64,000 bases of DNA from Nitrosomonas sp. Nm34 (GCF_900113925.1 NZ_FORD01000010.1:1-64000); one strand, 5' to 3'. Positions 17,315 to 27,158 are shown, counted from the stretch's first letter. Numbers and translations are program-made. Notes: generated by a model not told the origin, from the sequence alone.

Positions 17315-20300
17315 ATGAGTCATGACCCACCCTTTCGATCCTTGACCTCCGTTCGAGCTGCGATCAATCATGCTTATCTTTGCGAGGAGGCTGAGCAGCT
17401 GAATCGTTTACTTCCCTTCATCCAGCTCAATGAGCGCGAACAGGCGCAAGTGCAGGCGCTAGCGCGGCACTTGGTCAACAAGGTACGCAGCAGAGAATGG
17501 GGAGAGGGTGGCATTGGGGCATTATTGCATGAATATGACCTCAGCAGCCAGGAAGGCGTGTTGTTGATGTCTCTGGCCGAAGCGCTGCTGCGTATCCCTG
17601 ATACTGCGACCGCTGACCGACTGATTCAGGATAAGCTTTCCAATGCTGAATGGGAGCGCCATCTTGGGCATAGCTCTTCATTTTTTGTCAATGCTTCCAC
17701 CTGGGGTATGTTGTTAACAGGTAGGATTGTTAGGCTGGAGGAATCCTCTTCGCTATTCAGCCGTCTTATTGGCCGCAGCGGCGAGCCGGTCATTCGGCTG
17801 GCGATTAAGCAGGCGATGCGCCTTATCAGCCATCAGTTTGTGATGGGCAGTACCTTGGATGAAGCATTGAGGCACAGTCGGGAGGATAGAAACCAACGTT
17901 ACCGCTATTCCTTTGACATGCTCGGAGAGGCGGCACTCACTGCTGCCGATGCAGAGCGTTATTTTGAGCACTATTACCATGCTATTACGGTGCTTAGCGA
18001 ACAGATCAGTCCTGGCGACCTGCATAAGCATTCCAGTATCTCAGTGAAACTTTCTGCGCTCCATCCTCGTTATGAATATACCAAGCGGCAGCGAGTGCTG
18101 GATGAATTATCACCACGAATACTGCAACTGGCGGTTGCTGCCAAAGCTGCCAACATCAGCATGACTATCGACGCAGAAGAAGCAGAACGGCTCGATCTTT
18201 CGCTTGATTTATTTGAAACGGTATATCGTCACGAATTGCTTAGCGGTTGGCACGGTTTCGGCTTGGCGGTGCAGGCTTACCAGAAGCGAGCCATTCATGT
18301 GATCGATTGGCTGGCACAATTGGCTCGCGAGGGTAAACGCCAGATTCCTGTCCGTCTCGTGAAAGGAGCTTACTGGGATACTGAAATCAAGCAGGCACAG
18401 GAGCGCGGTCTCGACGGTTATCCGGTATTCACTCGCAAGGCAGCGACCGATGTTTCCTATCTGGCCTGCGCACGCCGGCTCCTCGACCATGGTGAACTCT
18501 TTTATCCTCAATTTGCTACGCATAATGCCCGTACTGTTGCCACCCTTATTATCATGGCCGGGCAGCGGTCTTTTGAGTTTCAGCGTTTGCATGGTATGGG
18601 TGAAGCTCTCTATACCACCGTGTTCGATGAATATCCACAGCTTAGATGCCGCGTTTATGCACCTGTTGGCAACTACCAGGAGTTGCTACCCTACCTGGTG
18701 CGGCGGTTGCTGGAGAATGGCGCCAATAGTTCTTTTGTCAATCAAATAGCGAACGAACAGGTTACCGTTGATGAGACCATAACTGATCCGCTAAGTGAAC
18801 TGGAACGCTACCAACAACGGCTTCCGCAGCCACGTCAGCTCTACGGTAAGGAACGGCTTAATTCCAGTGGCATCAATCTTGCTGATTCCGATGCGCAGAT
18901 ACACCTCGAGCAAGCATTGGAAATAGCATCTAAGCAACCATGGCATGCGGCACCGATAGTGGATGGCCATATTCTCACAGGAAGGGTGCAAACTATTCTC
19001 AACCCCGCCGATCACACTGATGTTGTCGGTGAAGTGATCCTTGCTGATAGCAGCGCAGTTGAGAAAGCACTCCAGACTGCCTATCAAGCGGCACCTGAAT
19101 GGGGCAATACGCATGCGAGCGAACGCGCCGCCCGGTTGGAGCGAGCGGCTGATCTATTAGAAGAGCAACGCGCTGAATTGATGGCGCTTATTATTCGTGA
19201 AGGCGGGCGCACCATTCATGACGCGCTCGGTGAAGTGCGCGAAGCCATCGATTTCTGCCGCTACTATGCTGCTCAGGCGCGCCACCATTTTGTCCATCCC
19301 GTTATATTGCCCGGAATCACGGGCGAAAGTAATCAATTGCGGCTGACCGGGCGTGGTGTGTTCATCTGCATCAGCCCATGGAATTTTCCGATCTCCATTT
19401 TCACCGGCCAAATTACTGCTGCACTTGCTGCGGGCAACTCTGTGATAGCCAAACCAGCGGCTCTTACACCTTTATGTGGCGCGTACATGGTACGTCTGTT
19501 GCACGAAGCCGGCGTCCCTCAAAAGGTGCTCCATTTCATTACCGGTAGTGGCAGTGAAATTGGCATGAAGCTGGTAAGCGATGCACGCATCGCTGGTGTT
19601 GCTTTTACCGGTTCTACCAGCGCTGCGCGCCAGATCAACCAGGCACTAGCCCAAGGTGAGCGCATACTCCCTTTTATTGCCGAAACGGGAGGACAGAACA
19701 GCATGATTGTCGATAGTTCAGCATTGCCGGAGCAGATAGTAAAAGATGTGATTACTTCTGCCTTTAACAGTGCGGGTCAGCGCTGCTCAGCACTGCGCGT
19801 CCTTTTTCTGCAACAGGAAGTCGCAGAGCCGATCATAGAAATGCTCAGTGGCGCGATGGATGAATTGCTTATCGGCAACCCTATTCACCTTAGCACCGAT
19901 ATTGGCCCCATTATCAGCCTTTCAGCCTGCGACGAACTGCAACAGCACTGTGAACGAATGGACCAGGAGGCTCGCCTGATCAAGATTATACAATTACCGC
20001 AAGAGAGCGAGCAGGGCAGTTATTTCGCCCCACATATTTATGAGATTGAAAGACTCAGCCAACTCCAGCACGAAGTATTTGGCCCTATTCTCCATATTAT
20101 TCGCTATCAGGCCGGCTACTTAGATGAAGTAATTGATGCGATCAATCAAAGTGGCTACGGCCTGACACTCGGCATCCACAGCCGCATCAATTCTACCATC
20201 GACTACGTTACCCGACATGTACGCTGCGGCAACATTTACGTCAACCGCAATATGATCGGTGCTGTGGTTGGCTCCCAACCCTTCGGTGGTGAAGGGCTCT

Positions 20301-20434
20301 CCGGCACCGGTCCCAAAGCTGGCGGCCCACATTATTTGCAACGCTTTGCTACTGAACGGGTAGTCTCCATCAATACGGCAGCGGTAGGGGGAAATGTAGC
20401 GTTATTATCGCGGGGTGGTATTGATAAAAAATAA
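17315..20434 (+). CDS. putA: Bifunctional proline dehydrogenase / glutamate semialdehyde dehydrogenase
   Basis: This enzyme of about 1040 residues oxidises proline to glutamate in two steps. The FAD-dependent PRODH barrel spans roughly residues 130-450 (KHSSISVKLSALHPRYE, RLVKGAYWD, QFATHNARTV). The NAD-dependent ALDH spans about 530-985, with SPWNFPISIFTGQI, ETGGQN (Glu) and the nucleophile in GQRCSALR near 820. The N-terminal DNA-binding ribbon-helix-helix of enteric PutA is absent, so it is not a self-repressor. I start at 17315 because GGGAG lies nine bases upstream; an ATG at 17297 precedes that site. The diguanylate cyclase gene is directly upstream. Confidence 0.93.
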   Translation: MSHDPPFRSLTSVRAAINHAYLCEEAEQLNRLLPFIQLNEREQAQVQALARHLVNKVRSREWGEGGIGALLHEYDLSSQEGVLLMSLAEALLRIPDTATADRLIQDKLSNAEWERHLGHSSSFFVNASTWGMLLTGRIVRLEESSSLFSRLIGRSGEPVIRLAIKQAMRLISHQFVMGSTLDEALRHSREDRNQRYRYSFDMLGEAALTAADAERYFEHYYHAITVLSEQISPGDLHKHSSISVKLSALHPRYEYTKRQRVLDELSPRILQLAVAAKAANISMTIDAEEAERLDLSLDLFETVYRHELLSGWHGFGLAVQAYQKRAIHVIDWLAQLAREGKRQIPVRLVKGAYWDTEIKQAQERGLDGYPVFTRKAATDVSYLACARRLLDHGELFYPQFATHNARTVATLIIMAGQRSFEFQRLHGMGEALYTTVFDEYPQLRCRVYAPVGNYQELLPYLVRRLLENGANSSFVNQIANEQVTVDETITDPLSELERYQQRLPQPRQLYGKERLNSSGINLADSDAQIHLEQALEIASKQPWHAAPIVDGHILTGRVQTILNPADHTDVVGEVILADSSAVEKALQTAYQAAPEWGNTHASERAARLERAADLLEEQRAELMALIIREGGRTIHDALGEVREAIDFCRYYAAQARHHFVHPVILPGITGESNQLRLTGRGVFICISPWNFPISIFTGQITAALAAGNSVIAKPAALTPLCGAYMVRLLHEAGVPQKVLHFITGSGSEIGMKLVSDARIAGVAFTGSTSAARQINQALAQGERILPFIAETGGQNSMIVDSSALPEQIVKDVITSAFNSAGQRCSALRVLFLQQEVAEPIIEMLSGAMDELLIGNPIHLSTDIGPIISLSACDELQQHCERMDQEARLIKIIQLPQESEQGSYFAPHIYEIERLSQLQHEVFGPILHIIRYQAGYLDEVIDAINQSGYGLTLGIHSRINSTIDYVTRHVRCGNIYVNRNMIGAVVGSQPFGGEGLSGTGPKAGGPHYLQRFATERVVSINTAAVGGNVALLSRGGIDKK

Positions 20435-20827
20435 AATGTTTACTTCAGATAATCAATTTTTACAAAATGATTGAGCAGATAAGTGAGGCTGATGACTACA
20501 AACACAGATGCCTTGGTTTCATTGAAGAATAGTGCTAAAAATATGATGATTGCAGAATGACTTATTAAACGAAAAACACATACCAACAAATAACGGAAAT
20601 TAAAAATAAATAATCAAAAATAAAAATTCGGAGGAATGAATAATGTTATCGATAGCTATTGGAAAAACAACACATTTTCAACCGTTAATGTGGCATAGAT
20701 TTATTTTTTTGTGCTCCACCCGGATTAAATTTGAATAGGCAGGTAAGATAATGTTTCTATAAACATTTGACTGTTAACAGATGGCGAAATAATTAACTTC
20801 TTTAGTATATAAGGTGGTATTCAGACA
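20435..20827. other. Intergenic between putA and sohB
   Basis: The stretch is AT-rich. Besides the 31-codon frame listed separately, the minus strand holds an open frame of about 57 codons (stop at 20440-20442). Its translation looks like one or two membrane spans (IIIFLALFF, FVVISLTYLLNHF) but it has no ATG and no ribosome site. I treat it as unproven. No terminator or repeat copy is visible. Confidence 0.4.
20643..20738 (+). CDS. Possible small protein, 31 residues
   Basis: A short frame beginning MLSIAIGKTTHFQPL is preceded by GGAGG eight bases before its ATG, which is a strong, well-spaced ribosome site in an otherwise empty gap upstream of sohB. The C-terminus contains a short hydrophobic FIFLC patch. 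I recognise no family. It might be a small regulatory or leader peptide, or chance. Confidence 0.25.
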   Translation: MLSIAIGKTTHFQPLMWHRFIFLCSTRIKFE

Positions 20828-21829
20828 ATGTCAGAATTCTTTATTAGTTATGGACTATTTTTGGCGAAAACTGTAACAATTGTCATTGCTATTATAGCAG
20901 TGGCGCTGTTCTTCGCGTTTATGTCCAGCAGAAAGCGATCAGGCAAAAAAGAGTTTATTGAAATTAAGAAATTGAATAAAAAATATGATGATATGGCGAT
21001 GGCGATGAACGCCAGCATATTACATAAAAAGGGATTAAAAAAATATCTAAAAGAGGAAAAAGAAAAAATAAAAGGAATTGTTGCAGGTACAAATAATGGC
21101 ACCCAAAAAAAGCGTATCTATGTGTTGGACTTTCATGGTGATATTCGTGCTTCGGCCGTATCGTCACTGAGAGAGGAGATTACTGCTATATTGACGGTGG
21201 CCACTGAAAAAGATGAGGTGTTTGTACGATTGGAAAGCGGTGGCGGCATAGTCCATGGATATGGGCTGGGGGCATCCCAGCTTATGCGTATTCGGAAGAA
21301 AAACATTCCACTCACGGTTTCAGTCGATAAAGTCGCTGCCAGTGGAGGTTATATGATGGCGTGCGTCGGGAACCGTATTATGGCCGCGCCATTTTCTATC
21401 ATAGGCTCCATTGGTGTAATTGCCCAGATACCTAATTTTAATAAAGTATTAAAAAAGCATGACATTGAATTTGAACAGTTTACAGCAGGTGATTTTAAAA
21501 GAACTGTGACCATATTTGGTGAAAATACCAATGAAGCGAAGGCTAAATTTCGTGAAGAAATAGAGGATATTCACCTATTGTTTAAAGAATTTATCGTTCA
21601 GCACCGACCTGAAATTGACATCGTTCAAGTCTCTACAGGTGAAAGTTGGCCCGGAACACGCGCATTGGAAAAGAAGCTGATCGATGAGTTGAAAACCAGT
21701 GACGATTACTTGCTGGAAAGCAGCAAAGATGCGGATATTTATGAAATTAAATATGTGAGCAAGAAATCATTGAGTGAAAAAATGAGGTTCCAGATTGAGC
21801 GGCTTTTCGACCAAGTGCAATATGGTTGA
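20828..21829 (+). CDS. sohB: SohB-type S49 family membrane protease
   Basis: The protein has 333 residues. It has an N-terminal membrane segment (about residues 8-32), a charged coiled region (40-82), then a signal-peptide-peptidase-like domain. The S49 signature is present: YVLDFHGDIRASAV, then RLESGGGIVHGYGL, and VDKVAASGGYMMAC with the nucleophile Ser near 170. The downstream Lys of the Ser-Lys dyad lies in TAGDFKRTVT. Length and layout match E. coli SohB rather than the longer SppA. It probably degrades membrane peptides or proteins on the periplasmic side of the inner membrane. Confidence 0.9.
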   Translation: MSEFFISYGLFLAKTVTIVIAIIAVALFFAFMSSRKRSGKKEFIEIKKLNKKYDDMAMAMNASILHKKGLKKYLKEEKEKIKGIVAGTNNGTQKKRIYVLDFHGDIRASAVSSLREEITAILTVATEKDEVFVRLESGGGIVHGYGLGASQLMRIRKKNIPLTVSVDKVAASGGYMMACVGNRIMAAPFSIIGSIGVIAQIPNFNKVLKKHDIEFEQFTAGDFKRTVTIFGENTNEAKAKFREEIEDIHLLFKEFIVQHRPEIDIVQVSTGESWPGTRALEKKLIDELKTSDDYLLESSKDADIYEIKYVSKKSLSEKMRFQIERLFDQVQYG

Positions 21830-21977
21830 TCGTTTGCCAGGTTTGCAATTGCAGCACAGAATGGGGGCAGTCATTGCATAGTGCATGAAGTATAATTTAT
21901 GCTTACCAAGCAGTCAGTTAATTTTTTGTTTATTTTGTAAGATGTAATGACTGACACTATTTCTAGAAATTGAATTT

Positions 21978-22356
21978 ATGGAAGAAATGGAATTTAGAAT
22001 CTTTCTCAGGAGACCGGAATATCCTGTACTTATTATATCCTCCGAAAAATTGTATTCTGCACATAACCTTAAGCAATTGGCCGAAATCTGTGTATCCTTG
22101 CCCCTGGAAGGAGCTGAAAACAAAACTCGGATGGTTGATTCAACAGGAAGTGAATTCTGGTATTTTCCAGAGCAATATATTTTGTCCCCTGGATTTGTTA
22201 CAAAAAAAATGGACAAAGAAAAAATTAATTGAGACTTTCGATAATAGCTCAAACGCCAAAGAATTAAATAAAGAGTATTCTATGAAGTCATTATCCAGTA
22301 AGAAATTGCAAGAAGTAATCGGGGATATATATAGAATTCTAGATTCTGAAACATAA
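21978..22356 (+). pseudogene. Hypothetical gene split by a frameshift at an A8 run
   Basis: Frame one starts MEEMEFRIFLRRPEYPVLII and runs to a TGA at 22230-22232. A second frame from about 22205 continues KKKLIETFDNSSNAKELNKE and ends LQEVIGDIYRILDSET. The switch falls on eight consecutive A at 22202-22209. Joined, they give one charged soluble protein of about 125 residues. I recognise no family. It could be a true decay event, a sequencing error in the homopolymer, or programmed slippage. It lies downstream of sohB on the same strand. Confidence 0.55.
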
Positions 22357-22815
22357 AAATAGGTGTTTTAAAGGTATAACTTGATGCTTCAGTCAACCAC
22401 TTTCCGCTAAGCTTATTTGTCGGTTAATTCATTTATTTTGTAAGACAATAAGTGCCACCTTTTCATGAATCCATCGAGGATGCGTGCGCTCATGTAGGCT
22501 GAGTAGGTCTAAGATGGATCAATCCAGACAAAGATCGAGAAGCAAACATAAGAGTCCAGTTACACCAGAGCGCTCTTTTTTAGCACACCCGATACTGCTC
22601 GTCACAACTGTTAGTTGACTTTTCCTTCCGCAAACTTACAATTCTTATAAGCATCTCTTCCCCATTAGTTTAGTTCAACAAAGTTTATCTGCCGTCGATA
22701 GAGCAGCGCTTATTGCAACTTGGGGATGACACCGGATAAAGCTATTCGTTAGGCCTAGCTCAAAATGGCTATGAATCGGCAGATTGGTAAATAATAATAT
22801 AAGTGTTGGTGTGTC
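22357..22815. other. Intergenic, no gene seen
   Basis: About 460 bases without a convincing open frame on either strand. A segment near 22420-22450 (GTTAATT..TTTATTTTGTAAGA) resembles one near 21917-21945, which may be a very short repeat or remnant. Nothing else is supported. Confidence 0.4.
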
Positions 22816-23143
22816 ATGATCGATGATTATCAAGAAGCAATGGAATTAATGAATAAAATGAAGAATTGTTTACCAATTCCTGTTTATCCATCTAAATAAA
22901 AGATTTGTTTCGCTACTAGAACAGCGAAATATAAAACTCAAAATTAATCAACGGCTAGAAATTATCGATGTTCATTATTTGGGAGATGAAGGCGGCATAT
23001 CATGCACTTTGAAATTTCCATTTAAAACCGAAGAGAGTTACGTTATCTCGCTTACTCATCTTCGCCCTATGCTTAATCACTCCCTTGCAAAAGATTTAAG
23101 AAAATATCAAATTCACCGGATCAGGAATTTGGCCCAACAATGA
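22816..23143 (+). pseudogene. Hypothetical gene with internal frameshift
   Basis: An ATG at 22816 opens MIDDYQEAMELMNKMKNCLP and hits TAA at 22897-22899. A frame beginning at about 22901 then continues RFVSLLEQRNIKLKINQRLE, includes VHYLGDEGGISCTLKFPF, and ends IHRIRNLAQQ. Joined, this makes about 108 residues with sensible mixed alpha/beta composition. I do not recognise the family. One indel around 22895-22900 (in AAATAAAA) would restore it. Together with the split gene at 21978 it suggests local decay or repeated homopolymer errors. Confidence 0.5.
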
Positions 23144-23188
23144 AAACAAGATGGAGAGATCCAGCAAAATTATTCATTTGGCTGATCT

Positions 23189-23713
23189 TCAACACATATT
23201 TTTCGTACGACAGCTATCTTTGATTTTTTCTTCCATACTGATTTGCATACCTGCAGTACGGCCTTCCTCAAAAGCGATGTCTGGGGCTATTCCTTTGCTC
23301 AGGCGATAAGCCGTCCACATGGCACCAGCGCGATTTCCTGAGGCACAGTGTAGCAACACGGGGGTGGCAGCTTGCTCAATTATGCTGCTAAAATTAGTCA
23401 ATTGTTCCTCACTAATACCGGCACCGGTTACCGGGATATTAATATAGCGCATGCCAGCAGCTTCAACAGTCTGCTTTTCTGCCAGAGTACCCTCAGATTC
23501 GGTGCGTAAGTCAATGACTGTTTTAAAGCCTCCTTCGGCCAGTTCCTGCACACCTCCTTCATTCAATTTGCCCCCAGTAGCAATTTGTGTGGTAGCGCGG
23601 TTGTAGTTGGTAACTGCTTTAATCTGGTTGCCAAAAGGAGCTTGTTCGGCTGCTTGAGTAATACTTATGAAAGAGATCAGCAACAATATAATAATGTAAG
23701 GTGTCCAATTCAT
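23189..23713 (-). CDS. Exported DUF442/TIGR01244-like protein tyrosine phosphatase-fold protein
   Basis: This 174-residue protein has a signal peptide (a hydrophobic run ending SITQA). Its phosphatase-like domain has ATGGKLNEGGVQELAEGGFK, then VIDLRTESEG and the signature loop HCASGNRAG (H-C-x5-R) near residue 130. This fits the beta-lactamase-hydrolase-like phosphatase (DUF442) group related to dual-specificity phosphatases. I start at the ATG at 23713 because the signal peptide begins there; the longer frame to 23764 adds a second hydrophobic stretch with no ribosome site. It is probably periplasmic. The substrate is unknown. Confidence 0.75.
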   Translation of the reverse strand: MNWTPYIIILLLISFISITQAAEQAPFGNQIKAVTNYNRATTQIATGGKLNEGGVQELAEGGFKTVIDLRTESEGTLAEKQTVEAAGMRYINIPVTGAGISEEQLTNFSSIIEQAATPVLLHCASGNRAGAMWTAYRLSKGIAPDIAFEEGRTAGMQISMEEKIKDSCRTKNMC

Positions 23714-23787
23714 ATTGAATTCGTGTAATGGTTTCAGAGTACATAATAATATGTAAATTAGCACAATTTGAAGAATAAATTAACTCA

Positions 23788-23888
23788 TTCCATTTCTAAA
23801 TCCAACCTGGCATTCTCAGCTATTCCTTACCGTATTATTAATTCTGTCTGCGGCTTGCCTTCGCATCATTTTTGGTTTGGAAATGCAA
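23788..23888 (+). repeat. Roughly 100-bp palindromic repeat, copy E
   Basis: Ends are TTCCATTTCTAAATC and GGTTTGGAAATGCAA. The interior holds CCGTATTATTAATTCTGTCT, GCGGCTTGCCTTCGCATC. It lies between divergent genes and stops 15 bases before the TTG start of the P-type ATPase. Confidence 0.8.
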
Positions 23889-23903
23889 TAGGAGATAAAA
23901 CAA

Positions 23904-26612
23904 TTGCTGACACCTCAACGTAATTCAGAGATTGCGTGGCATCATCGAACAGCCGATGAAGTGATGGCAATCCTTAAAACCAGCCGTCATGGTCTTACGC
24001 AGACGGAAGCAGAGCAGCGGCTCAAGCAGTATGGACTCAACCGGCTTAAGCCATCGCGAAAACGAAGTGCATGGAGCCGTTTTTTGCTGCAATTTCACAA
24101 TGCGCTGATTTATGTGCTGTTAGCCTCAGCCATGATTGCCGGGTTGCTGGATCACTGGGTCGACATGGCTGTGATTGCCGGGGTGGTGCTCATCAACGCA
24201 TTGATTGGCTTTATCCAGGAAGGTAAAGCCGAAAAAGCGTTGCACGCGATACGTCAAATGCTTTCACTGGATGCGGTGGTTATGCGTGATGGCAAGCGCA
24301 TACAAATTCGTGCAGAGGAATTAGTTCCTGGTGATATTGTATTATTGCAGTCCGGTCAAAAGGTACCTGCTGATTTGCGTTTATTCAGCACCAAAAACTT
24401 GCGTGTCGAAGAAGCTGCCTTAACTGGAGAATCCGAGGCTATAGAAAAAACAACCGAAGCCGTGCCAGCACAGGTAACGATCGGAGATCGTCTGTGCATG
24501 GCTTATTCGAGTACTCTGGTTGTCTATGGCCAAGGTGTAGGGGTTGTGGTAGCTACCAGTAATCAAACTGAAATAGGACGCATCAGCACCTTGCTGGAAC
24601 ATGTCGATACCATTGAAACTCCCTTGCTCAGACAGCTGGCGATATTTGGACGCTGGCTGAGTGGTTTGGTGATCATTCTGGCTATTGGCATGCTGAGCTA
24701 TGGTCTGATTTTAGGTGATTATCACTTAGGTGAGATGTTCATGGCTGCTGTCGGTATTGCTGTTGCCGCCATTCCGGAAGGGCTGCCGGCCATTATGACC
24801 ATTACGCTGGCGTTAGGAGTGCAAATGATGGCCAAGCGGCATGCCATTATTCGCCGCTTACCGGCAGTGGAGACTTTGGGCGCGGTAACCGTCATTTGCA
24901 CCGACAAGACAGGGACGCTGACGCGTAATGAAATGACGGTGCAGCGCGTAATTACAGCTGATTATCAAATAGAAGTAAGCGGAGTAGGTTACGCACCTGT
25001 TGGAGGATTCAGTATGCAAGGTACCGCGCTTCTCACGAATGAGTTTACCGAGACACTTGAGCTCTTTCGAATAGGGCTGCTGTGCAATGATGCGCAATTA
25101 CGAGAACACGAGAGCAACTGGACAATTGAGGGGGACCCAACTGAAGGCGCTCTGATCACGCTCGCCTTAAAAGCAGGGCTGGATCCCTCATTCGAACATC
25201 AATCACTGCCGCGTACCGATGCCATTCCTTTTGAATCTGAGCACCGCTTTATGGCGACCTTACATCACAATCATGCAGGGCATGGCTATATTTATCTCAA
25301 AGGTGCACCTGAAGAAATTTTGACGATTTGCAGCAAGGAACGAAGCATAGATGGCGATCGTCCGCTGGATACCAGTTATTGGCAGGCCAAGATGCAGGAA
25401 GCAGCCGCATTGGGGCAGCGGCTACTGGCCATTGCAGTCAAGGCTGCTGAAAAAGATCAGATGACGCTGACTTTCGATCATATAGGTAATGATTTTATCT
25501 TACTTGGTCTAGTCGGTATTATGGATCCACCGAGGGAAGAAGTAATTGAGGCAGTGCAAAAATGTCGATCAGCTGGCATACGCGTCAAAATGATTACCGG
25601 GGATCATATCGCCACCGCACAGGCAATTGGTATGCAACTTGGCATTGGGGATGGTCAGATGGCATTAAACGGAATTGCACTGGATCAGATGAATGACGCG
25701 CAATTGCGTGAGGCGATTAACACAACGGATGTTTTTGCGCGCGCCAATCCAGAGCACAAGCTCAGATTGGTGAAGGCATTGCAGGCTAACGGTGAGATCG
25801 TGGCCATGACGGGTGATGGTGTGAATGATGCACCTGCCCTGAAGCGCGCAGATATCGGAGTGGCGATGGGCAAGAAAGGCACTGAAGTCGCCAAGGAAGC
25901 ATCTGAGATGGTGATTACGGATGACAATTTCGCCTCAATTACGCATGCGGTGGAGGAAGGCCGGAGGGTATACGATAATATCACAAAAACCATCATTTAT
26001 ATTATGCCCACCAGCGGCGGTGAGGCTGGTATGCTGGTCATTGCCATTCTGCTTGGGATGACACTACCGATTTCTCCTGTGCAGATTTTATGGGTCAATA
26101 TGGTCACTGCAGTCACCCTCTCACTGTCCCTTGCTTTTGAAAAAGCAGAATCAGGCATCATGCAGCGTCCGCCGCGTGACCCAAGTGCACCTATTCTGTC
26201 ACGATTCATGATGTGGCGTATTGCCTTTGTGTCCCTGGTTCTTACCAGCGGTGGGATTGGGTTGTTTTTATGGGAACAGGCGCAAGGTGGCAGTGTTGAA
26301 ACGTGCCGGACTATTGCTGTCAATGCACTGGTAATGGGAGAGATCTGGTATTTATTCAATTGCCGTTACCTGCTGACGCCAGCATTATCCTATAAAGGAT
26401 TATTTGGGAACCCTTATGTATTGCTTGCTATTAGTGGCTTGGTAGTAATTCAGCTTTTGTTTACCTACCATCCTTTGATGCAGCAATTGTTCGGTACAGC
26501 GGCAATTGATCCTGCTGCCTGGACTAAAGTGATGTTATTTGGTGGGCTGGTATTTTTGGTAGTTGAAGCTGAGAAATATTTGATTAGCCGTTACAGAATA
26601 GCCCAAATATGA
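23904..26612 (+). CDS. P2-type cation-transporting ATPase
   Basis: This 902-residue P-type ATPase of the inner membrane has an N-terminal cation-ATPase domain (about 10-75) and an actuator with LTGES near 174-178. Transmembrane segment 4 has the Ca2+-type motif PEGLP near 291. The phosphorylation site is DKTGTLT near 333, the hinge is MTGDGVNDAP near 635, and a C-terminal membrane bundle follows. The PEGLP motif and length place it in the P2 group (Ca2+, or Na+/K+-like), but the ion cannot be fixed from sequence. The start appears to be TTG: AATAGGAG lies nine bases upstream, at the edge of repeat copy E, and no ATG occurs before the conserved N-terminus. Confidence 0.88.
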   Translation: MLTPQRNSEIAWHHRTADEVMAILKTSRHGLTQTEAEQRLKQYGLNRLKPSRKRSAWSRFLLQFHNALIYVLLASAMIAGLLDHWVDMAVIAGVVLINALIGFIQEGKAEKALHAIRQMLSLDAVVMRDGKRIQIRAEELVPGDIVLLQSGQKVPADLRLFSTKNLRVEEAALTGESEAIEKTTEAVPAQVTIGDRLCMAYSSTLVVYGQGVGVVVATSNQTEIGRISTLLEHVDTIETPLLRQLAIFGRWLSGLVIILAIGMLSYGLILGDYHLGEMFMAAVGIAVAAIPEGLPAIMTITLALGVQMMAKRHAIIRRLPAVETLGAVTVICTDKTGTLTRNEMTVQRVITADYQIEVSGVGYAPVGGFSMQGTALLTNEFTETLELFRIGLLCNDAQLREHESNWTIEGDPTEGALITLALKAGLDPSFEHQSLPRTDAIPFESEHRFMATLHHNHAGHGYIYLKGAPEEILTICSKERSIDGDRPLDTSYWQAKMQEAAALGQRLLAIAVKAAEKDQMTLTFDHIGNDFILLGLVGIMDPPREEVIEAVQKCRSAGIRVKMITGDHIATAQAIGMQLGIGDGQMALNGIALDQMNDAQLREAINTTDVFARANPEHKLRLVKALQANGEIVAMTGDGVNDAPALKRADIGVAMGKKGTEVAKEASEMVITDDNFASITHAVEEGRRVYDNITKTIIYIMPTSGGEAGMLVIAILLGMTLPISPVQILWVNMVTAVTLSLSLAFEKAESGIMQRPPRDPSAPILSRFMMWRIAFVSLVLTSGGIGLFLWEQAQGGSVETCRTIAVNALVMGEIWYLFNCRYLLTPALSYKGLFGNPYVLLAISGLVVIQLLFTYHPLMQQLFGTAAIDPAAWTKVMLFGGLVFLVVEAEKYLISRYRIAQI

Positions 26613-26660
26613 GTATTTCTAGCAGCAGTTTTTACTTGGCAATATTAACTATAGATAACT

Positions 26661-27158
26661 TTGATATTAGCGGTAGACGTTCATTACGACAACCATAATG
26701 GTTTGGTTGCAGGGGTTGCCTTTAAATGGTGGACTGATGCTGAGCCAGACGAGAGGTATATTACCAGGGTCGAGCAGGTGAGTGACTATGTTCCTGGACA
26801 GTTTTATCAACGGGAGCTCCCTGGTATTCTCAAGCTGTTAAGCGAACACGGCTTACAGCCAGAATACATTGTGATTGATAGTTATGTATATTTAGACGGG
26901 AATGCCAAGCCCGGTCTGAGTAAGCATCTATACGATGCATTGCAGGGTAAAGTGAAGGTGATCGGTGTGGCTAAAAAACGATTTGCTGGCATTAGCGAAA
27001 CCTATGCGTTATACAGAGGGAAAAGCAAGCAGCCGCTCTATATTACAAGTGCAGGCGAAGCGCTTTCTGCTGCAAAATGGTATATTCTTTCCATGTGCGG
27101 CATCTATAGAATTCCAACCATACTAAAAAAAGCTGATCAATTATCCCGGTTAAACTGA
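26661..27158 (+). CDS. nfi: Endonuclease V
   Basis: This protein of 165 residues fits endonuclease V, which nicks DNA near deaminated bases such as inosine. The metal-binding acids are placed as in the family: Asp in ILAVDVHY near 6, Glu in FYQRELPGIL near 52 and Asp in VIDSYVYLDG near 73, followed by the KPGLSKHL and GVAKKRF segments. It is shorter than the E. coli enzyme of about 223 residues, lacking N-terminal and C-terminal parts, as in the compact form seen in many genomes. The start is probably TTG at 26661; no ATG precedes the first motif in frame. The ribosome site is poor. Confidence 0.8.
   Translation: MILAVDVHYDNHNGLVAGVAFKWWTDAEPDERYITRVEQVSDYVPGQFYQRELPGILKLLSEHGLQPEYIVIDSYVYLDGNAKPGLSKHLYDALQGKVKVIGVAKKRFAGISETYALYRGKSKQPLYITSAGEALSAAKWYILSMCGIYRIPTILKKADQLSRLN

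Noticed and set aside
20440..20612. Minus-strand frame with membrane-like translation
   Set aside because: It has no ATG and no ribosome site. It could be a remnant but is too weak to list as a gene.
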